Positions 25,086 to 33,466 of a DNA stretch of 50,340 nt are shown here, piece by piece. The position numbers and the translations under genes were made by a program. This DNA comes from Stenotrophomonas chelatiphaga (GTDB taxonomy: Bacteria; Pseudomonadota; Gammaproteobacteria; Xanthomonadales; Xanthomonadaceae): the NCBI RefSeq assembly GCF_001431535.1, contig NZ_LDJK01000054.1, positions 1 to 50,340 on the forward strand, in the 5' to 3' direction. Below the pieces are notes generated by a model. The model worked only from the letters and a program-made list of their open reading frames with translations. It did no database searches and was not told where the DNA came from. Position 1 is the stretch's first letter; each line of letters opens with the position of its first letter.

Positions 25086-25565
25086 TCAGCCGACCAACAA
25101 ACCCCGTTCGACCAACCACGCCCGTGCGTCTTCCGCGTCGCGTTCGAACCACGCCCGCGTGGAGCCCAGGCGGTAGGTGTACCCCCACGCATCCATGTCC
25201 GCCATCAGCTGCGCGCTGCCCACCCCCGGCAGCTGCCCGGCCAGCACGATCTGCAGGTAGCAGGTCGCGTCTTCTTCGGGCACCGAATCGGTGGCATCGG
25301 TATGCACCAGCGCACGCCGCTCCGGCGGCAGCACGATCAGGTGGCAGGCTTCGTGCAGCATCGAATGCACCGGCGTGTCATCGCGGACGTAGACATCGCT
25401 GGCGATGATCCCGGCTTCGGGCTCGCCCCAGTAACTGCCGGGAATCGGCGCGCCGGCCGCCACGTGATGCAGCTGCAGGCCATGCGCGGACAGCAGGCGC
25501 ACGGCATCGTCGAAGGCGATGTCGCCGACGCGGGTGACCGACGGTTCGGGAGCGGGTTCGTTCAT
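25086..25565 (-). CDS. Uncharacterised small protein with HExxH motif
   Basis: A protein of 159 aa from ATG 25565. The core VHSMLHEACHLIVLPPERR (HEACH at residues 71-75) fits the HExxH zinc-metallopeptidase signature, and E97/E98 in SVPEEDATCYLQ could supply a third ligand as in gluzincins. No signal peptide or membrane segment is visible, so it is probably cytoplasmic. I do not recognise a characterised family. It lies 49 bases downstream of minE on the same strand and may be read from the min operon. Peptidase activity is inferred from the motif only. Confidence 0.75.
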   Translation of the reverse strand: MNEPAPEPSVTRVGDIAFDDAVRLLSAHGLQLHHVAAGAPIPGSYWGEPEAGIIASDVYVRDDTPVHSMLHEACHLIVLPPERRALVHTDATDSVPEEDATCYLQIVLAGQLPGVGSAQLMADMDAWGYTYRLGSTRAWFERDAEDARAWLVERGLLVG

Positions 25566-25614
25566 GGCATCAAGCAGATGCCCCGCCCGCGGCTGGCGCG
25601 GGCAGGGCAGGGAG

Positions 25615-25875
25615 TCAGGGCTTTTCAGGCCCTTCCGGCAAGGCAACGGAGATATCCAGCACGTCGTGCTGTCCGTCCTTGACCAGGTCGACCTTGACCG
25701 CATCGACATCGATGTTGACGTACTTGCGGATCACTTCCAGCAGCTCGCGCTGCATCAGCGGCAGGTAATCGGGACCGCCGCGGTGGCTGCGTTCCTGCGC
25801 GATGATGATCTGCAGGCGGTTCTTCGCTGTCTCGGCGGTGGTCTTCTTGGCTTTCAGGAAATCGAACAGGCCCAT
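25615..25875 (-). CDS. minE: Cell division topological specificity factor MinE
   Basis: A protein of 86 aa. [20 protein letters not shown] is the membrane-targeting start, and [20 protein letters not shown] is the MinD-interacting segment. The C-terminal half ([20 protein letters not shown]) is the topological specificity domain. MinE stimulates MinD ATPase and drives the oscillation that confines MinC to the cell poles, placing the division septum at midcell. Length and sequence are standard. It follows minD after 2 bases. Confidence 0.98.
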   Translation of the reverse strand: MGLFDFLKAKKTTAETAKNRLQIIIAQERSHRGGPDYLPLMQRELLEVIRKYVNIDVDAVKVDLVKDGQHDVLDISVALPEGPEKP

Positions 25876-25877
25876 GC

Positions 25878-26687
25878 TTACCCTCCGAACAGCTTGCTGA
25901 AGAAGCCCTTCTTCTCCACGGCGGTGAAGCGCATCGGGCGGTCTTCGCCCATGATGCGCGCGACGGCATCGTCATAGGCCTGGCCGGCCGGTGATTCGCC
26001 GTCCAGGATCACCGGCTCGCCCTTGTTGGAGGCATTGAGCACATCACCGGATTCGGGGATCACGCCGATGGCCTTCAGGCCCAGCACTTCTTCCACGTCG
26101 GTGATGCTCAGCATCTCGCCGGCTTCCACGCGCACCGGGGTGTAGCGGGTCAGCAGCAGGAAGGCCGGCACGTCATGGCCGTTCTCGGCCTTGTGGGTCT
26201 TGGAGTCCAGCAGGCCGATGATGCGGTCGGAGTCGCGCACCGAGGACACTTCCGGGTTCACCACCACCACCGCGCGGTCGGCGAAGTACATGGCCAGGAA
26301 CGCGCCCTTTTCAATGCCGGCCGGCGAATCGCAGATGACATATTCAAAGCCATCGGCGGCCAGGTCCTTGAGCACCTTGCCCACGCCTTCCTGGGTCAGC
26401 GCATCCTTGTCGCGGGTCTGCGAGGCAGCCAGCACGTACAGGTTGTCAAAGCGCTTGTCCTTGATCAGGGCCTGCTTGAGGGTGGCTTCGCCGTGCACGA
26501 CGTTGACGAAGTCGTACACCACGCGGCGCTCGCAGCCCATGATGAGGTCGAGGTTGCGCAGGCCGACGTCGAAGTCGATCACCGCCACCTTCTTGCCACG
26601 ACGTGCCAGGCCGCAGGCAAGGCTTGCGCTGGTGGTGGTCTTGCCGACGCCGCCCTTGCCGGAGGTGACTACGATGATTTCAGCCAA
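25878..26687 (-). CDS. minD: Septum site-determining ATPase MinD
   Basis: A protein of 269 aa. The deviant Walker [17 protein letters not shown] is at residues 8-23, with [16 protein letters not shown] (A' motif), [11 protein letters not shown] (Walker B) and a C-terminal amphipathic membrane-targeting helix ([12 protein letters not shown]). MinD binds membrane in the ATP state, recruits MinC and is released by MinE. It lies between minC and minE in the usual order minC-minD-minE. Confidence 0.98.
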   Translation of the reverse strand: MAEIIVVTSGKGGVGKTTTSASLACGLARRGKKVAVIDFDVGLRNLDLIMGCERRVVYDFVNVVHGEATLKQALIKDKRFDNLYVLAASQTRDKDALTQEGVGKVLKDLAADGFEYVICDSPAGIEKGAFLAMYFADRAVVVVNPEVSSVRDSDRIIGLLDSKTHKAENGHDVPAFLLLTRYTPVRVEAGEMLSITDVEEVLGLKAIGVIPESGDVLNASNKGEPVILDGESPAGQAYDDAVARIMGEDRPMRFTAVEKKGFFSKLFGG

Positions 26688-26729
26688 AGGACTTCTCCTG
26701 CTCTTGTTCTGGTTGGGGCTGCGACAAAG

Positions 26730-27515
26730 TCAATCCAGCGCAGCGATCTTGATCTGGTCCTGTTCCAGCCAGACCTGCACGGCCTTGCCGCGCAGGTTGT
26801 CCGGTACATCGTCCAATACCTTGTAGTGGCCGGCAATGGCCACCAGTTCGGCATGGAAATCACGGCAGAAAATACGCGCCGCGGTATTGCCCTGGGCACC
26901 GGCCAGCGCGCGTCCGCGCAGGGTGCCGTAAATGTGGATGCTGCCATCGGCGATCACTTCGGCGCCAGCGCCGACCGTGCCCATCACCGTGAGGTCGCAG
27001 TTTTCAGCGTACAGCTGCTGGCCCGAACGCACGTTGGCCAACTGCATGCGGCCCGGCTTGGGGGCTTCACCCGGCGCCGGCGCGGCGGCCAGTGCGGCGG
27101 CAGCCGGCGCGGCGCGGCGCGGTTCACGCGCAGGGGCCGCAGCGGGCGCGGCACGGGGCGGGGCCGGCTCGGCATCGGCACGTTCGTACTGCGCGCGGAA
27201 CTTGGCCAGCAGCGGCAGGCCCAGCTGCTGGGACAGCAGTTCGATCTCCGACGTGCCGTAGGCCAGTGCCACCGGCAGCACGCCGGCGCCACGCAGCCCG
27301 TCCAGCAGCGCCTTGGCGCTGGCCACGTCCGGGGTGCGGCTCAGCCCGCCGAAATCCAGAATCACCGCAGCGCGTCCGAACAGCTTGGGCGCGCGGTTGA
27401 CCCGCTCGTTCATTTCCTGCACCAGGCGCTCCACATCCATCGTGCGGATGCGCAGGTTCGCGATGCCCACCTGGCCGATCTTCAGTTCACCGGCCTGTTC
27501 GTAATCCATGTTCAC
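26730..27515 (-). CDS. minC: Septum site-determining protein MinC
   Basis: A protein of about 261 aa. The N-terminal FtsZ-inhibiting domain (ELKIGQVGIANLRI, LFGRAAVILDFGGL) is joined by an Ala/Pro-rich linker (about residues 117-160) to the C-terminal beta-helix (GRMQLANVRSGQQLYAENCDL, GSIHIYGTLRGRALAG) that binds MinD and blocks FtsZ assembly. GTG 27515 is preferred (GAGG 5 bases upstream); ATG 27509 and GTG 27521 are close alternatives, and relatives support a start in this short window. The gene lies 7 bases after the GNAT gene, so the two are almost certainly co-transcribed. Confidence 0.96.
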   Translation of the reverse strand: MNMDYEQAGELKIGQVGIANLRIRTMDVERLVQEMNERVNRAPKLFGRAAVILDFGGLSRTPDVASAKALLDGLRGAGVLPVALAYGTSEIELLSQQLGLPLLAKFRAQYERADAEPAPPRAAPAAAPAREPRRAAPAAAALAAAPAPGEAPKPGRMQLANVRSGQQLYAENCDLTVMGTVGAGAEVIADGSIHIYGTLRGRALAGAQGNTAARIFCRDFHAELVAIAGHYKVLDDVPDNLRGKAVQVWLEQDQIKIAALD

Positions 27516-27522
27516 TGCCACC

Positions 27523-28119
27523 TCAAGTTCCCGCCGGCTGCAGGGCGGGGGCTGGCCGTTGCCGGCCACGTGCCCACGCCACGTCCGGCAGCTTGCCACC
27601 GTAGGTATCGCTCACCCAGGCATAGCTGCACAGTTCCTTGGCCAGCATGCTGGCGCGGACATCCACGTGCGGCATGGTGTTCTGGCCCAGTTCGCGGAAG
27701 CCGAAGCTGCCGTGGAAGAGCAGCGCCGCATCGGCGCCATGGTCCTGGAAAACTTCGCAGGTCATCTGCGGGTAGCGCAGTTCGGCGTAGCTCTGGGCAT
27801 CGGCGTAGAACGCACGGCCCACGCCACCGCCACGGCGGCGGCTGGCCACCACGATGCGGTCGATATAGAAGAAGCTGCTGGCGAGCTGCTGCTTGAACCA
27901 GGCGAAGTTGCTGCTGTCGTGCTGGCTTTCACTGCCGAACCCGATCAGGAACCCGGCCAGGTTGCCGTCGCGCTCGGCGACGCGGAAATACTCGGCGGTT
28001 TCATAGAACAGGTGCAGCCGGTGCGCGTCCAATGGCAGGATCGCCAGACCGGCGTTGTTGTTCAAGGCCAGGACGGAATCGAGCTCATGCTCGCGCACGT
28101 CGCGGATGACAATCGACAT
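27523..28119 (-). CDS. GNAT-family N-acetyltransferase, first gene of min operon
   Basis: A protein of 198 aa from ATG 28119 (GGAG 5 bases upstream). SIVIRDVREHELDSVLALNN, a central beta-strand block (LAGFLIGFGS) and IDRIVVASRRRGGGVGRAFY, which is the acetyl-CoA pyrophosphate-binding R/Q-x-x-G-x-G/A type motif, identify a GNAT fold. The substrate is unknown. The gene is directly upstream of minC with only a few bases between, so it shares the min transcript. Whether it acts on a division protein or is only an operon passenger cannot be told. Confidence 0.86.
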   Translation of the reverse strand: MSIVIRDVREHELDSVLALNNNAGLAILPLDAHRLHLFYETAEYFRVAERDGNLAGFLIGFGSESQHDSSNFAWFKQQLASSFFYIDRIVVASRRRGGGVGRAFYADAQSYAELRYPQMTCEVFQDHGADAALLFHGSFGFRELGQNTMPHVDVRASMLAKELCSYAWVSDTYGGKLPDVAWARGRQRPAPALQPAGT

Positions 28120-28259
28120 TGTGACTCCGTGGGGTGGTGCGTGTTGCCCGTTGCCGGGCCCTTCGCACTGATTATTGCATGGGGGGGACGCTGCCGGGGG
28201 AAACCGGGGCATGACTTCCGTGGGAGTGACGCAGGGCAGGTTCAGCCTAAGATGCAGGG

Positions 28260-29450
28260 ATGTTGGGAGCCCTCAGTCATACCCGTGTCCTCCGCCTGGC
28301 CGGCCTGTTTACCTGGGTCATGGTCGGTCTTCCCCTGGTTTACTCGCAGATCGAGAACCTGCGTCGGCCGGCCGGTGACAACGGCGGTGCGGTGCTGCTG
28401 TTTGCCGCCTACCTGGTATTCGGCGGCGCCTACTTCCGGCTGACCCGCGACCTGCGCAGCGGCGGCCATGCCAGCTGGCTCGATCGCTGCATGCTGGTGC
28501 TGCTGACCATTTCCGCGCTGGGGGTGAGCTTCCTCAGCGGTTCCGGGCTGGGCAGCATCCTGATGATGGTGGCGGCCGGGGTGATTCCGTGGATGCTGCC
28601 GGCCCGCTATGGGGTGCTGTGGCTGCTGGTCAGCCAGTTGGCGGTTGCCCCGGTCTATTACGTGCTGCTGCGGTTCCCGCTGTTCGAGGCGGTCATGCAG
28701 TCGCTGCTGTACGGCGGCTTCTCCATGTTCATCTTCGTGACCAGCCTGGTCGCGCGGCAGCAGACCGACGCCCGCGAGGAGCAGCGCCAGCTCAATACCG
28801 AACTGCGCGCCACCCGCGTGCTGCTGGCTGAAAGTGCGCGGGTCAACGAGCGCACGCGCATTTCCCGCGAACTGCACGACCTGCTGGGCCACCACCTGAC
28901 CGCGCTCAGCCTGAACCTGGAAGTGGCCGGCCACATCACCGAGGGCCGGGCACAGGAACACGTGCACCAGGCGCATACCCTGGCCAAGCTGCTGCTCACC
29001 GACGTGCGCGAGGCGGTCAGCCAGCTGCGCGACAGCGGGGCCATCGACCTGGCCGCGGCGCTGCGTCCGCTGACCCAGCGGGTGCCCTCGCTGGACATCC
29101 ACCTGGACGTGCCCAGTCCGCTGAACGTGGAAGACCCCGAGCGGGCCCACGTACTGCTGCGCTGCACCCAGGAAATCATCACCAACGCGGTGCGCCACGC
29201 CGGCGCGCGCAACCTGTGGATCACCGTCCGGCGCGAGGCCGGCGGGGTCAGCCTGGAGGCGCGTGACGATGGGGACGGCGCTGATGGCATCATGGTGGGC
29301 AACGGCCTGCGCGGAATGCGCGAGCGCCTGCAACAATGTGGTGGAGAACTGCAGATTGAAACCCACCGGGGACAAGGCTTCCGCCTGCGTGCCTCGGTTC
29401 CCGGTGTACCAGCCCTGGCGCTGAGCACCGCACCTGAAGGAGTTCGTTGA
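28260..29450 (+). CDS. NarL-type sensor histidine kinase, membrane-bound
   Basis: A protein of 396 aa. About six hydrophobic segments cover residues 10-165 without a recognisable sensor domain. A coiled region and the HisKA_3 block follow (RISRELHDLLGHHLTALSLNL), with His206 as the expected phosphorylation site. The ATPase part has TQEIITNAVRHAGA (N box, N309), DDGDGAD (336-342) and GNGLRGMRERL. This is the DesK/LiaS/NarX-type kinase group. The stop overlaps the ATG of the response regulator gene by one base (TGATG), so they form a pair. The membrane region may sense envelope or lipid state; the signal is unknown. Confidence 0.92.
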   Translation: MLGALSHTRVLRLAGLFTWVMVGLPLVYSQIENLRRPAGDNGGAVLLFAAYLVFGGAYFRLTRDLRSGGHASWLDRCMLVLLTISALGVSFLSGSGLGSILMMVAAGVIPWMLPARYGVLWLLVSQLAVAPVYYVLLRFPLFEAVMQSLLYGGFSMFIFVTSLVARQQTDAREEQRQLNTELRATRVLLAESARVNERTRISRELHDLLGHHLTALSLNLEVAGHITEGRAQEHVHQAHTLAKLLLTDVREAVSQLRDSGAIDLAAALRPLTQRVPSLDIHLDVPSPLNVEDPERAHVLLRCTQEIITNAVRHAGARNLWITVRREAGGVSLEARDDGDGADGIMVGNGLRGMRERLQQCGGELQIETHRGQGFRLRASVPGVPALALSTAPEGVR

Positions 29451-30091
29451 TGATTCGCGTCTGCCTGGTCGACGACCAAACCCTGGTGCGGCAGGGGATC
29501 CGCTCACTGCTGGCGCTGGACGATGGCATCGAAGTCATCGCCGAGGCGTCCGATGGGCGCCAGGCCGTGGAGATCATTCCGCAGGTCAAGCCGGACGTGG
29601 TGCTGATGGACATGCGGATGCCCGCCATGTCCGGGCTGGAGGCCCTGCAGATGCTGTCCAAGCTGGAGCAGCTGCCACCGACCATCATCCTGACCACCTT
29701 CGACGACGACCAGCTGGTGCTGGCCGGGCTGAAGGCCGGCGCCAAGGGCTACCTGCTCAAGGACGTGACCCTGGACCAGCTGGTGGGGGCCATCCGCACC
29801 GTGTCCGAAGGCGGATCGCTGGTGCAGCCGGCGGTGACCCAGCGCCTGCTGTCCGGACTGGAGCACATGCGCAACGAGTTCGTCAGCCTGGACCGCCCGG
29901 ATCCGCTGACCGACCGCGAAACCGAGATCCTGCGGCTGATGGCAAGTGGTTTCTCCAACAAGGAAATCGCCAATTCGCTGGGGGTGGCCGAGGGCACGAT
30001 CAAGAACCACGTGTCCAATATCCTGTCCAAGCTGGGCGTGCGCGACCGGACCCGTGCCGTGCTCAAGGCATTCGAGCTGCAATTGGTCTGA
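29450..30091 (+). CDS. NarL/LuxR-family response regulator
   Basis: A protein of 213 aa from ATG 29450, with AAGGAG 7 bases upstream. The receiver domain has the acidic pair in CLVDDQTLVRQG, the phosphoacceptor Asp54 in VVLMDMRMPAMSG, T-loop ILTTFDDD and K in GYLLKDV. The C-terminal LuxR-type helix-turn-helix LTDRETEILRLMASG...NKEIANSLGVAEGTIKNHV binds DNA. It pairs with the upstream histidine kinase. The next gene on the same strand, the SRPBCC/GyrI-like protein, starts 228 bases later and could be a target, though nothing in the sequence proves it. Confidence 0.95.
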   Translation: MIRVCLVDDQTLVRQGIRSLLALDDGIEVIAEASDGRQAVEIIPQVKPDVVLMDMRMPAMSGLEALQMLSKLEQLPPTIILTTFDDDQLVLAGLKAGAKGYLLKDVTLDQLVGAIRTVSEGGSLVQPAVTQRLLSGLEHMRNEFVSLDRPDPLTDRETEILRLMASGFSNKEIANSLGVAEGTIKNHVSNILSKLGVRDRTRAVLKAFELQLV

Positions 30092-30319
30092 AAACCGTTG
30101 AATGACGGGGGTTTGCCGATAATATGAACCGGTAAGCTCGGTCGCCCCCCTACTGGTGGGTGGCCCATGTGCGCTACCCTTCGGCCCCTTGTCTGTACAA
30201 ATCGGTTGTCGACACGGAAACCGGTGGTCCAAACCAGATCAACAAAGCCAACGAAGCTGCTAGGATTGGCGCTTCGCTTCAATCAACCCGGCCGTGGGAT
30301 CGGCCCCGGAGACTTCTGA

Positions 30320-31393
30320 ATGACCCGTATTATCGAGTTCCTGATCGCCTTGGGGATCGTGGCTGGCCTGTTCGTCATCATTGGCGTGGTCCTCCCGGGC
30401 GAGCGCCACATTTCGGAAAGCATCGAGACCAACCGCAAGATGACGATCGTGTACGACACGGTCAACAGCCTGCGTCGCTTCAAGGATTGGAACCCACTCC
30501 TGCTGCGTGATCCCGCTACCGACCTGAAGTTCTCCGGCCCGGCCGCTGGCGTCGGCGCCACCCTGGACTACACGTCCAAGGACCTGGGCAACGGCACCTG
30601 GAAGATCACCGAGAGCGAGCAGAACAAGCGCGTCGCCATCGCCATCGAAGACGCCACCAAGGGCCACGACAAGACGACCGCCTTCCTGCTGGAGCCGACC
30701 GGCAAGGATGGTCGCAACGTCAAGATCACCCAGGAATACAGCGTCAAGTACGGCTTCGACCTGTTCGGTCGCTACGCCGGCCTGTACGTCAGCCGCCACA
30801 TCGGTGACGACCTGAAGCTGGGTCTGTCGCGCATGGCGAACATGCTGGCCACCGTGCCGAACGTGGACTACCGCACCGCCGAAGCACCGCTGAACGACCT
30901 GGCCATCGTCGATGTCCCGGCCGAAGACCTGCTGGTGGTCACCGCGGGCAACGTGGATCGTGGCGAAGCCACCATCACCAAGTCCATCGCTGACAACCAG
31001 GAATGGATCAAGCGCGTGATGGAGGCCAACAACCTCGAAGCCGTCGGTCCGTTCCGCATCATCACCACCGATTTCGGTGCCGAGAAGTACGCCTTCGACG
31101 TCGCCCAGCCGGTGAAGAAGAAGGGTACCGAAGGCGTGCCGGCTGAAGAGCTGGCGGTCAAGATCGATGGCGGCGCCCCGGTGAAGTACGTCCGTGTTGC
31201 TCCGCACCGTTCGGCCCATGCGACCTACACCGGTCACGTAGCTGGCCTGGACATTGCCCGCAATGCACTGCGCGCCTGGTCGGTGACCGGCGGCAACGAA
31301 GTGATCGACCGTCCGTACGAAACCTGGAATGGTGGCGTGCAGAAGTCCTTCACTCCGGAAGGCACGTATGACATCTACTGGGCCGTCAAGTAA
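30320..31393 (+). CDS. SRPBCC (polyketide cyclase-like) protein with C-terminal GyrI-like domain
   Basis: A protein of 357 aa. The N-terminus (IIEFLIALGIVAGLFVIIGVVL) is a membrane anchor or uncleaved signal. Residues about 30-180 fit the START/SRPBCC ligand-binding fold (SESIETNRKMTIVYDTVNSLRRFKDWNPL, LDYTSKDLGNGTWKITE). Residues about 190-357 resemble a GyrI-like/AraC-effector small-molecule-binding domain (ADNQEWIKRVMEANNLEAVGPFRIITTDFG, VRVAPHRSAHATYTGHVAGL). Two ligand pockets on one anchored protein suggest a binding or sensing role. A strong terminator follows the gene. Confidence 0.82.
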   Translation: MTRIIEFLIALGIVAGLFVIIGVVLPGERHISESIETNRKMTIVYDTVNSLRRFKDWNPLLLRDPATDLKFSGPAAGVGATLDYTSKDLGNGTWKITESEQNKRVAIAIEDATKGHDKTTAFLLEPTGKDGRNVKITQEYSVKYGFDLFGRYAGLYVSRHIGDDLKLGLSRMANMLATVPNVDYRTAEAPLNDLAIVDVPAEDLLVVTAGNVDRGEATITKSIADNQEWIKRVMEANNLEAVGPFRIITTDFGAEKYAFDVAQPVKKKGTEGVPAEELAVKIDGGAPVKYVRVAPHRSAHATYTGHVAGLDIARNALRAWSVTGGNEVIDRPYETWNGGVQKSFTPEGTYDIYWAVK

Positions 31394-31426
31394 GCCTGGA
31401 CGCCTGATGTAACGTAGAAAACAAAG

Positions 31427-31456
31427 ACGCGCCGCATATTGCGGCGCGTTTTTTTT
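31427..31456 (+). terminator. Strong rho-independent terminator
   Basis: ACGCGCCGCA (31427-31436) pairs perfectly with TGCGGCGCGT (31440-31449) around TAT, followed by a run of seven further T. It ends the SRPBCC/GyrI-like transcript. Confidence 0.95.
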
Positions 31457-31483
31457 GGGCGCGACTGCAAAGGGAGTGGAGCT

Positions 31484-31855
31484 ATGTTTGCGATCGATCG
31501 ACGTGCGCGCAGGCCTTCATTGCTGGCCTGCCTCGGTGCGCTGCTGGCGGCGGCCTCCATCGGCCTGTCTGCGTATGCCTCGCACGGGGTCAGCGAACCG
31601 CTGGCCCAGCAGCACCTCAACATGGCAGCGCTGTATGCCTTCGCCCACGGCGCGGTGCTGGCGGCGTTGGGGCCGCGTGCCACGGCAACGTTCGGCCGGC
31701 TGGCGCTGTATGTGATCCTGCTCGGCACGCTGTTGTTCGCCGGCAGCCTGGCAGGCAATGCACTGTGGCAGTGGCCCACGCGGCTGGCGCCGATCGGCGG
31801 CAGCACGCTGATGCTGGGCTGGGTGCTGGTGGCCATCGATGCGCTGAAGCGCTGA
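31484..31855 (+). CDS. DUF423-family small membrane protein
   Basis: A protein of 123 aa from ATG 31484 (GGAG upstream). Four hydrophobic helices contain LGALLAAASIGLSAYASHG near the start and RLAPIGGSTLMLGWVLVAI near the end, matching DUF423 (YgdD-like) inner-membrane proteins. The function of the family is not established. A SMAG array begins directly after the stop. Confidence 0.9.
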   Translation: MFAIDRRARRPSLLACLGALLAAASIGLSAYASHGVSEPLAQQHLNMAALYAFAHGAVLAALGPRATATFGRLALYVILLGTLLFAGSLAGNALWQWPTRLAPIGGSTLMLGWVLVAIDALKR

Positions 31856-31869
31856 GCGGCCCGCTTCCG

Positions 31870-32047
31870 GTAGTGACGACCGCTGGTCGTCAGCGCTCTG
31901 CCGCTGCGCTCGCCGATCCTGCCTTCGCTGGGTGACGACCGTTGGTCGTCAGCGCTCTGCCGCTGCGCTCGCCGATCCTGCCTTTCGGTGGGTGACGACC
32001 GTTGGTCGTCACGCTCTGTGCCCGGTAGTGACGACCGCTGGTCGTCA
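31870..32047. repeat. SMAG array with 60-base tandem periodicity
   Basis: Four palindromes at about 31870-31892, 31930-31951, 31990-32011 and 32025-32047, with cores TGACGACCGCTGGTCGTCA or TGACGACCGTTGGTCGTCA. The first three are spaced about 60 bases apart because the linker AGCGCTCTGCCGCTGCGCTC is duplicated with them. The outer units carry GTAG; the inner ones have GGTG instead. The array lies between DUF423 and the convergent M15 peptidase gene. Confidence 0.9.
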
Positions 32048-32053
32048 GCCCCT

Positions 32054-32857
32054 TCAGCGCCCGCTCCAGCGCCAATGCCAGGGCTCATGCACGATCCCAT
32101 GCGGATTGCCGCGCGGATAACTCATCCCGAACCCATGCTCCGCCGCGTGGTCCTGCAGCCACGCGAACGCCGCCGTCTCTTCGAACGATGCTTCGGCCGG
32201 CGGCTCCCCCGGCGTGCCGATATCCAGCGCCATCCCGCTGTGGTGTTCGCTGAACCCCGGCGCGGCATTGACCTTCAGGATCTCCGCCACGCGCTGCCCG
32301 CGGGCCAGCTTGCGCTCGAAAATCCCCAGCTGGTAAGCGTGGCTGCGGTAACCGGAAATCGCGTCCAGCGCGATGCCTTCGCGCGCCGCCTGCAGGCGCA
32401 TCCGTCGCCAGGCCTGTGCAGCCCCGCGTCGCAGCCACAGCGGCCGGCCGAAGCGGTCGCGCCCGGCGGAATGCAGCAGCACCGGCTCGGCTTCCAGTGC
32501 CAGCCCGGTGTCGGCGGCGTAGGCATCGGCATCCAGCCCCAGTTGCTGCAGGCGTTCGTGCAGGCCGTGGGGTGAAAGCAGCCGCTGTTCCAGCGGCCCG
32601 CTGCCGCGCTGCGGATTCAGCCAGGACAGCGCGTCCAGGGCCTCGGCGGCACCGGGTTCCTGCGGCAGGTGCGGGATCAGCGAGTGCACGCCGTGGTCGA
32701 AGATGGCGGCCAGGTAACGGCCATCCCGCTTGCGCCGCAGCACCCAGCGGGCACGGGCCAGCAGGCGCGCATCGGCGTTGCCATGGGCGCGCAGCAGCGC
32801 GGCGGGCCAGGCTTCGATGGCATCGGTATTGAGCAGCAGGGGCGGGGATCTGGACAT
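32054..32857 (-). CDS. M15-family metallopeptidase, VanY-type D-Ala-D-Ala carboxypeptidase
   Basis: A protein of 267 aa. The catalytic zinc signature SEHHSGMALD (residues 203-212) fits SxHxxGxAxD with H205 and D212 as ligands; HEPWHWR (257-263) supplies the catalytic Glu258 and third ligand His261. AISGYRSHAYQ is the typical block before them. Such enzymes trim D-alanine from peptidoglycan stem peptides. No signal peptide is evident at the annotated start, so export is unclear. The first ~130 residues are not part of the VanY core and look like a family-specific extension. It follows a five-gene operon at a 9-base distance. Confidence 0.9.
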   Translation of the reverse strand: MSRSPPLLLNTDAIEAWPAALLRAHGNADARLLARARWVLRRKRDGRYLAAIFDHGVHSLIPHLPQEPGAAEALDALSWLNPQRGSGPLEQRLLSPHGLHERLQQLGLDADAYAADTGLALEAEPVLLHSAGRDRFGRPLWLRRGAAQAWRRMRLQAAREGIALDAISGYRSHAYQLGIFERKLARGQRVAEILKVNAAPGFSEHHSGMALDIGTPGEPPAEASFEETAAFAWLQDHAAEHGFGMSYPRGNPHGIVHEPWHWRWSGR

Positions 32858-32866
32858 GCGCCCAGC

Positions 32867-33466
32867 TTAGCGCGGACGGCGCGCAGGCGTGGCGGCGCGG
32901 CGCAGGGCATCCAGCAGTGACTGGGGTTCGGCCATGCTCAGCAACAGCGTGGGGCCGTCGCGCACCGGAATCACCAGTACGCGGTGCACATCGGTCACCA
33001 GCGCAAAGCCTTTGCCGCCATCCTGCAGGCGATAGTGGCCGGAGTGGAAGCCCGGCATGCTGTAGGCGTTGGTCTTGTGCCGCAGGCCGTGTCGCCGATC
33101 CTGTTTCAGGTCAACCACGGCCGCGTTCGGCAGGTCCATCTGCTCCACCGGGGTGTGCTTCCGATAGAACGTTGAATGGACGCTCAGCACGTTGCCATCC
33201 AGCTGCACCCGGCGCCGGAAGAACAGCCCGCACAGCAGCACGGTCAGCAGCGCGGCGATGGCCAGGCTCCACGCCGCGCTGCCGTGCAGGGTGAAGTAGG
33301 GCGGGGTCAGGGTGATCGCGAACGGCATCGCGCCGGCTTCGGCGGGCTGGCGCAGGTGATACAGGCTAAGGCCGACGAACAGCAGCAGCGGCGAGATGAT
33401 CCACAGCAGGCGCAGTGGCGAGCCATCACTCACCGCGAAGCGGCGCGGATCACTGCCGCCGCTCAT
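32867..33466 (-). CDS. Uncharacterised membrane protein with PH-like C-terminal region
   Basis: A protein of 199 aa from ATG 33466. Two hydrophobic helices (about residues 18-37 and 63-82) are followed by a soluble part (VQLDGNVLSVHSTFYRKHTP..., GHYRLQDGGKGFALVTDVHRVLVIPVRDGPTLLLSM) with the strand pattern of bacterial PH-type domains often found behind two helices. I do not recognise a named family. Its ATG overlaps the hydrolase stop by four bases (ATGA), so translation is coupled. The open frame extends upstream across the hydrolase gene but without protein-like features. Confidence 0.78.
   Translation of the reverse strand: MSGGSDPRRFAVSDGSPLRLLWIISPLLLFVGLSLYHLRQPAEAGAMPFAITLTPPYFTLHGSAAWSLAIAALLTVLLCGLFFRRRVQLDGNVLSVHSTFYRKHTPVEQMDLPNAAVVDLKQDRRHGLRHKTNAYSMPGFHSGHYRLQDGGKGFALVTDVHRVLVIPVRDGPTLLLSMAEPQSLLDALRRAATPARRPR

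Noticed and set aside
24577..25176. Plus-strand open frame of 199 codons
   Set aside because: It crosses repeats and hairpins and the 3' part of a convergent gene, with no protein-like pattern.
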